Positions 59,484 to 64,000 of a stretch of 64,000 bases of DNA are shown one piece after another. The notes under the pieces were generated by a model. It ran no database searches, was not told the DNA's origin, and saw nothing but the letters and a program-made list of their open reading frames with translations. Origin of the DNA: Microbacterium sp. LWO14-1.2 (GTDB lineage: Bacteria > Actinomycetota > Actinomycetes > Actinomycetales > Microbacteriaceae); NCBI RefSeq assembly GCF_038397715.1, contig NZ_CP151633.1, positions 2,790,001 to 2,854,000 of the forward strand, written 5' to 3'. Made by a program: the position numbers and the translations under genes. How positions within the stretch are numbered: position 1 is the stretch's first letter; every line of letters starts with the position of its first letter.

Positions 59484-61727
59484 TCAGACGAGCAGCGGCG
59501 CGTCGGCTCCGCGCGTCGCGAAGAGCGACCGGGGGAGCAGGAACGCCCGCACGCGGGCCGGGCGGGACACGCTGCGTCGCAGATCGGCGAGCACCCGGCC
59601 GAGCGCGTCGTCGACGGCACCCGCCCTCTCCGCCGAGGGGCGCGCGTAGCTCGCCCGCTCGACGGCGTCCGTGAGCACTCGCACATCGTGAGTCTCGACC
59701 CGCTTGTCCCGCACGAGGTCGGCGGCCCGCATGCGCGGCGACTCGGCATCCGAGACCGCGATGCCGAGGTCGAGCATCGTCGCCCTCAGCTCGCCCCACG
59801 CCGCGCCGGCGTCGCCGCGACGCGCGCGCGTGCGCCGTGATGTGCGGAGGGAGAGGCGCACGAGCGCCGGGAGCAGCACCACCACCAGAACGCCGACCGT
59901 CGTCAGGAGCACGGGCGTCGGGTCGAGTCGATCGAGCTGACCCGTGGCGCCCGCGTTGTCCCCCGCGTCCGGACGCTCGACCTCGGGACCCGTGGTCTGC
60001 GGCGCCTCGGGCGCGGCCGACGGGGCGCCCGGCGTCGTTCCGGTGCTGCCCCCGCCCGACGTGGACCCGGCGGCGAACGCCGTGGGGATGCCGAGCGAGG
60101 CCGTCGGCTCGAACGGCACCCACCCGATGCCCGGGAACAGCACCTCCGGCCAGGAGTGCAACTGATCGCTCGACACGGAGTAGACGGCATCCTCGTCGCG
60201 CTGGGTCGTGGTCAGCGCGCCGGGCAGGTAGCCGACGACGATCCGCACCTCCATGTCGAGGCTCTCCGCCATGAGCGCGAACGCTCCGGCGAAGTGGATG
60301 CAGTAGCCGGACTTCACATCGAGGAACTGCGCGACCGCGTCGGCGCCCGTGCCGTCGAAGCCCTCCTCCACCGGCGTCTCCAGCGAGTACGAGAACTGGC
60401 TGCGGAACCAGGACTGCAGGGCGATGAGGCGGTCGTAGTCGTTGGTCGCGTCCGCGGTCACCTCGTCGGCGGTCTCGCCGATCACGGCGGGCAGCTCGAC
60501 GGCATCCTCATCGGGGTCGACGACGAGGGGAGCGGCCGGTGTCGCCCTGATCTGCTCGAGGGTGGGGTCGACCTCGAGTGACCGGACCGTGTAGTCGTTG
60601 CCGACCGCGTCGGCGTTCCGGGAGGCCACGGTGCGGTTCTCCTGACTCACCCGCCAGGACGACGGCACGCCCTCCAGCTCGGTCGCCGGGTACGGCACCG
60701 GCAGCCACGAACTCGACACGCGGAGGACCCTGATCGACGTGCTCTGCTCCTCGACCGCGATCTCGGGGCTCCACTCGTCGGGTCCGAACCCCTCATCCTG
60801 GGGCTCGAAGCCGCCCCGATCCGGTTCCCACACGCGGCCGTCGAAGTGCGACAGGGTCGTCAGACGCAGATACGGGGCAGTATCGGCCGTGGTCGAGAGC
60901 GTGAGCACCTCGACCGGATTCGGCTGGCGCAGGTCGTCGCCCAGGCGCAGGGAGGCATCGACCGTGACGCCCGTCCCGGTGCCGGCCAGTGCCGTCGACA
61001 CGGGCAGCACGGGGGCCACGATCACGGTGGCAGCGAGCGCCGCGACGCCCACGCCCGCCGCGACGGCGGTCGACGTGCGGCGCGGCGATTTCGGATGCTG
61101 TGCGGCGGTGTACCGCAGCAGCAGGAGCAGCAGGATGCCGAGCATGACGAACCACACGACGTCCGCGCCGCTCACCGTGACGATCATCGGCATGGCACCG
61201 ATCGCGGCGGTCAGCAGGAACGCGATGATCGCGCCGCGCTGCGCCACGAGCTGGTCGAGCAGGATCGCGACGACGGCGAACCCGAGCCCCATCACGGCCT
61301 GCAGACCGGGCGAGGGATCGAGCGGAGCAGCGCCGAAGACGATCTCCTCGCCCGCGGCGGCGGCGAGGGTTCGGAAGGTGAGGATCGTCGCGTCGGTGGG
61401 GACGAGCCCGAACACCGCGGTCTCGCCCGCGACGAGCCGGGTGAGCGCGGCGATCGCCACCACGAGCTGCGCGGCGAGGGTGACGAGGTCGCGCACCCAC
61501 GCAGGCCGGTGCTTCAGGAGCGTACGCGCGATGATCCCCGTGAGGGCGGTCAGCACGATGACGACGAGCACCGTGGCCGACCAGGCTCCGGGACGGATGA
61601 CGGACGTGAACGGCCACATCGCCACGAGGCCTGCGGCGGCGGCGAGCACCGACGACGCGACGGCGCTCCGGGGGAGCTCCCGGTCGCGGTGCCAGGCGGG
61701 AGCCCGACGACGCTCAGCGCGAGGCAT
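59484..61727 (-). CDS. Membrane-bound transglutaminase-like protein (TgpA family)
   Basis: 747 residues: about seven membrane helices in the first 250 residues, an extracellular DUF3488-like region, and a transglutaminase core with Cys in KSGYCIHFAGAFALMAESL and His in SSDQLHSWPEVLFPGIGWVPFEPT. The third residue of the triad is normally Asp in the 'WVPFDPT' strand and is Glu here. A Gly/Ser/Pro linker, one more membrane helix (about 620-640) and a C-terminal DUF4129-like cytoplasmic helix bundle follow. It is the last gene of the moxR-DUF58-transglutaminase triad and overlaps the DUF58 gene by 14 nt. The Ala-Arg-rich start is the ATG at 61727; the frame is open further upstream inside the DUF58 gene. 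Confidence 0.85.
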   Translation of the reverse strand: MPRAERRRAPAWHRDRELPRSAVASSVLAAAAGLVAMWPFTSVIRPGAWSATVLVVIVLTALTGIIARTLLKHRPAWVRDLVTLAAQLVVAIAALTRLVAGETAVFGLVPTDATILTFRTLAAAAGEEIVFGAAPLDPSPGLQAVMGLGFAVVAILLDQLVAQRGAIIAFLLTAAIGAMPMIVTVSGADVVWFVMLGILLLLLLRYTAAQHPKSPRRTSTAVAAGVGVAALAATVIVAPVLPVSTALAGTGTGVTVDASLRLGDDLRQPNPVEVLTLSTTADTAPYLRLTTLSHFDGRVWEPDRGGFEPQDEGFGPDEWSPEIAVEEQSTSIRVLRVSSSWLPVPYPATELEGVPSSWRVSQENRTVASRNADAVGNDYTVRSLEVDPTLEQIRATPAAPLVVDPDEDAVELPAVIGETADEVTADATNDYDRLIALQSWFRSQFSYSLETPVEEGFDGTGADAVAQFLDVKSGYCIHFAGAFALMAESLDMEVRIVVGYLPGALTTTQRDEDAVYSVSSDQLHSWPEVLFPGIGWVPFEPTASLGIPTAFAAGSTSGGGSTGTTPGAPSAAPEAPQTTGPEVERPDAGDNAGATGQLDRLDPTPVLLTTVGVLVVVLLPALVRLSLRTSRRTRARRGDAGAAWGELRATMLDLGIAVSDAESPRMRAADLVRDKRVETHDVRVLTDAVERASYARPSAERAGAVDDALGRVLADLRRSVSRPARVRAFLLPRSLFATRGADAPLLV

Positions 61728-62928
61728 CGGACGACCTCTCCGGCTCGACGGGCGCGCCGCTGAGGCGGTCGGGCAGTGCGTCTTCCCAGGCCTCGGCGAT
61801 GTCGTCGCCGAGGGTGGCCACGCGCCAGCCGTGCTGGGCGGCCGCGGCGGCCGCCCCCTCGAGCGGGGTCGTGGCGAAGAGCATCGGCGCGGCGGCTCCG
61901 GCCGGGCGGAGCAGCGCGGCATCCTCCTCGTCGATCTCGCCGGTGATGTAGACGAGCGGGCCGGGAGGCGTGCCGCCCACCAGCGCCGCCAGGTCGCGCG
62001 CCTCGCCGCGGGGAGTGACGAGAGCCAGCGCGACCAAGAGGCCGTCGCGGTCGTCCTCGTGACCGCGCAGCGTGCCGAGCAGCGCACCGGCGCTGTCGAT
62101 CACGTCGACGCCGTACCCCTCGTGCATGAGGTGCACGGCGGCCGAGGCGCACAGCGACACCGCCGCCTCGAAGGCCGGATCGGCCGCGTCGTCGGCCTTC
62201 CGCCAGCGCGCTGCGCTCCGATCGAGGACGACGAGCGCGTCGGGGCTCGACTCCTCCTCTTCCTGCCGCACCATGAGCTGGCCGCGGTGCGCGGTCGCCC
62301 GCCAGTGGATGCGCCGCATCGAGTCGCCGGGGATGTAGCGGCGCGGGGAGAGGTTGTCGCTGCCCTGGCCGAGCCGGCTCGACGAGGTCTGCGCGGTGCC
62401 CCCTGCCGCGCCGACCTTCACGGTGAGCGGCGACAGGGTGAACACCTCGGGCACGACGGTGACCGTGCGGGTCTCGCCGAAGGCCTGCTCGCGCTGGGCG
62501 AGTCCGAAAGGATCGACCGTGCGCAGCACGAGCGGTCCGATCGGCCACACTCCGCGGCGCACCCCCGTGAGCAGGTAGGTCAGTTGCCCGGTCTCCGGTG
62601 GATACTCGCCGGCCGCATCACCCGACACCGCGTCGGGCAGCTCGTCCCGCCACAGGCCGCGCGGCACACGCAGCGCGCGGAGGGCGAAACGCAGGGTCAC
62701 GCGCGACGTCTCCGACACCGTGATCAGGTCGGTCGACACCTGCCGGGTGACCGCGCCAGAGCGACGGGGAGCGCGCACGGCGAGCAGCGCGAACCCCGTC
62801 AGCGCGAGCAGCAGGATTCCGATGTAGAGCAGGATCGCGGCACCCACGAGATTCGCCGCCACGATGCAGCCGAGGCCGGCGAGGAGCGCACCCGTGCCTC
62901 GCAGCGTCAGCATCCGGCGGCGGGGCAT
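61714..62928 (-). CDS. DUF58-domain protein
   Basis: 404 residues: two N-terminal membrane helices (about 10-50), then the DUF58 signature RRYIPGDSMRRIHWRATAHRGQLMVRQEEEE inside a von Willebrand A-like domain, which includes LVVLDRSAARW. DUF58 proteins work with MoxR ATPases and act in envelope or metal-insertion processes, though the substrate is not known. ATG 62928 is taken; a GTG one codon earlier is equally possible. It lies 13 nt after moxR. Confidence 0.88.
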   Translation of the reverse strand: MPRRRMLTLRGTGALLAGLGCIVAANLVGAAILLYIGILLLALTGFALLAVRAPRRSGAVTRQVSTDLITVSETSRVTLRFALRALRVPRGLWRDELPDAVSGDAAGEYPPETGQLTYLLTGVRRGVWPIGPLVLRTVDPFGLAQREQAFGETRTVTVVPEVFTLSPLTVKVGAAGGTAQTSSSRLGQGSDNLSPRRYIPGDSMRRIHWRATAHRGQLMVRQEEEESSPDALVVLDRSAARWRKADDAADPAFEAAVSLCASAAVHLMHEGYGVDVIDSAGALLGTLRGHEDDRDGLLVALALVTPRGEARDLAALVGGTPPGPLVYITGEIDEEDAALLRPAGAAAPMLFATTPLEGAAAAAAQHGWRVATLGDDIAEAWEDALPDRLSGAPVEPERSSDASR

Positions 62929-62941
62929 CACGGAGTCCGGG

Positions 62942-63931
62942 TCAGGAGCGCACGGCCACGGGCACGCGCACGCGATCGGCGATCTGCCGCAGCGCCGCTT
63001 CGACGGGCTGCGCGCCGGCGCGGTGCGCGCCGCGCGCGGGGAGCAGACGGTGGGCGAGCACGGGGATCAGGAGCGCCGTCACGTCATCGGGGATCACGAA
63101 GTCGCGTCCGTCGAGCGCCGCCCACACCTTCGCTGCCCTGATGAGCTGCAGCGTGGCGCGCGGGCTGGCGCCCAGGTGCAGGCTGGGATCGACGCGGGTG
63201 GCCTGCGCGAGAGCGACCGTGTACTCCTCGATCGCCGGGGCGACATGCACGGAGCGGGCCCACGCGATGAGCGCGGTGATCGAGGCGGCGTCGGCCACGG
63301 CCGTCACGGACGCGAGCGGATTGACCGTGTCGCGCTGCCGCAGCATCTCGGCCTCGGCCGCGGCATCTGGGTACCCCATCGAGATGCGCATCATGAAGCG
63401 GTCGCGCTGCGCCTCGGGCAGTGCGTAGGTGCCCTCCATCTCGAGAGGGTTCTGGGTGGCGACGACGAGGAACGGATCGGGGAGCAGATGCGTCGAGCCG
63501 TCGACCGTGACCTGACCCTCCTCCATGGCCTCCAGCAGCGCCGACTGGGTCTTCGGCGAGGAGCGGTTGATCTCATCGGCGATCACGATGTTCGCGAACA
63601 CCGCGCCGCGCTTGAACTCGAACTCCCGGTCGACGGGGTTGTACACGCTGACCCCCGTGACATCGCCCGGCAGCAGATCGGGCGTGAACTGGATGCGCCG
63701 CACCGTGGCGTCGACGCTCGCCGCCAGCGCCCTGGCGAGCATGGTCTTGCCGACGCCCGGCACGTCCTCGATCAGCAGGTGGCCCTCGGCCAGGAGGCAG
63801 ACCAGCGCACTGCGCACGGCATCCGGCTTGCCGTCGATGACCCGACCGATCGAGCCGACGATGGCGGAAGTCTGCGCGGCGAATTCCTGGGCGTCGATGA
63901 CCGTCGGGCTCGGGGGCGGATTGTCTGGCAT
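62942..63931 (-). CDS. MoxR-family AAA+ ATPase
   Basis: 329 residues: Walker A LIEDVPGVGKTMLARA, Walker B NIVIADEINRSSPKTQSALLEAMEE, sensor 1 VVATQNPLEMEGTYALPEAQRDRFMMR and a helical lid domain. MoxR proteins act as chaperone-like ATPases with DUF58/VWA partners, which follow directly. It is the first gene of the triad; the start codon is preceded by AGAGGGAACG. Confidence 0.95.
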   Translation of the reverse strand: MPDNPPPSPTVIDAQEFAAQTSAIVGSIGRVIDGKPDAVRSALVCLLAEGHLLIEDVPGVGKTMLARALAASVDATVRRIQFTPDLLPGDVTGVSVYNPVDREFEFKRGAVFANIVIADEINRSSPKTQSALLEAMEEGQVTVDGSTHLLPDPFLVVATQNPLEMEGTYALPEAQRDRFMMRISMGYPDAAAEAEMLRQRDTVNPLASVTAVADAASITALIAWARSVHVAPAIEEYTVALAQATRVDPSLHLGASPRATLQLIRAAKVWAALDGRDFVIPDDVTALLIPVLAHRLLPARGAHRAGAQPVEAALRQIADRVRVPVAVRS

Positions 63932-64000
63932 GCGTTCCCTCTCGCGTGGGCGCTGCGGTGCGCGTGAACCGATCGTAACCCGCGCGGCTGGGGAGCGGCT

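Overview
The window is high-GC actinobacterial DNA, most likely from Microbacterium or a close relative in Microbacteriaceae. This is an inference from four things: gene content (RamB-type regulator next to the glyoxylate shunt, SipW-like secretion cluster, secE-nusG-rplKA block with an acidic NusG extension), many leaderless genes with a TANNNT box 6-7 nt before the start codon, frequent GTG starts, and the constant recurrence of the octamer GGATGCCG/CGGCATCC. No IS element, prophage block or CRISPR array was seen. About 60 protein genes, two tRNAs, one ribosomal-protein leader and several repeat families are annotated.

Layout. 0-5 kb: 3' end of murB followed by a 29-bp tandem repeat, a secreted Fn3 protein, a VOC protein, an aspartate-type aminotransferase, alanine dehydrogenase with a divergent Lrp/AsnC regulator, and a degenerate uridine-kinase-like protein. 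5.4-10 kb: the glyoxylate shunt (malate synthase, isocitrate lyase) with a divergent RamB-like regulator and a palindrome over its -10 box. 10-12.6 kb: a secreted glycoamylase-fold glycosidase and its probable TetR repressor. 12.6-22.4 kb: a complete putrescine/GABA catabolic locus: PucR-type regulator, GABA transaminase, putrescine oxidase, universal stress protein, APC permease and two aldehyde dehydrogenases, together taking putrescine to succinate. 22.4-26.8 kb: NarL-type two-component system, DedA protein, PoxB-type pyruvate oxidase. 26.9-31.6 kb: a large TPR protein paired with an Hsp90-family ATPase.

31.7-45.5 kb is the translation/transcription block tRNA-Trp, secE, nusG, rplK, rplA ... 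rplJ, rplL. About 9.8 kb separates rplA from rplJ. It holds a polar amino-acid ABC transporter, a LysE exporter with its LysR activator, a five-gene SipW-like signal-peptidase/secreted-protein operon, a YqaJ-type nuclease, and an AbiEi/DUF559 gene flanked by two copies of an intergenic inverted-repeat element. 45.6-50.4 kb: LacI repressor and an alpha-glucoside-type ABC importer without its ATPase. 50.5-55.9 kb: cystathionine beta-synthase and gamma-synthase/lyase, an MFS drug exporter behind a perfect 16-bp palindrome, a PAP2 phosphatase and a GNAT acetyltransferase. 55.9-58.5 kb: tRNA-Ser with a 60-bp duplication of its 3' end and terminator, then a three-gene ABC-2 exporter. 58.5-64 kb: TrhO rhodanese, then the MoxR / DUF58 / transglutaminase triad.

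The best candidates for something not well described are the SipW-like secretion operon behind an AT-rich palindrome, the Hsp90-TPR pair, the dispersed GAGACCCACC hairpin family that brackets the AbiEi gene, and the duplicated tRNA-Ser end. All functional calls are by reading the protein sequence; nothing was searched against a database.
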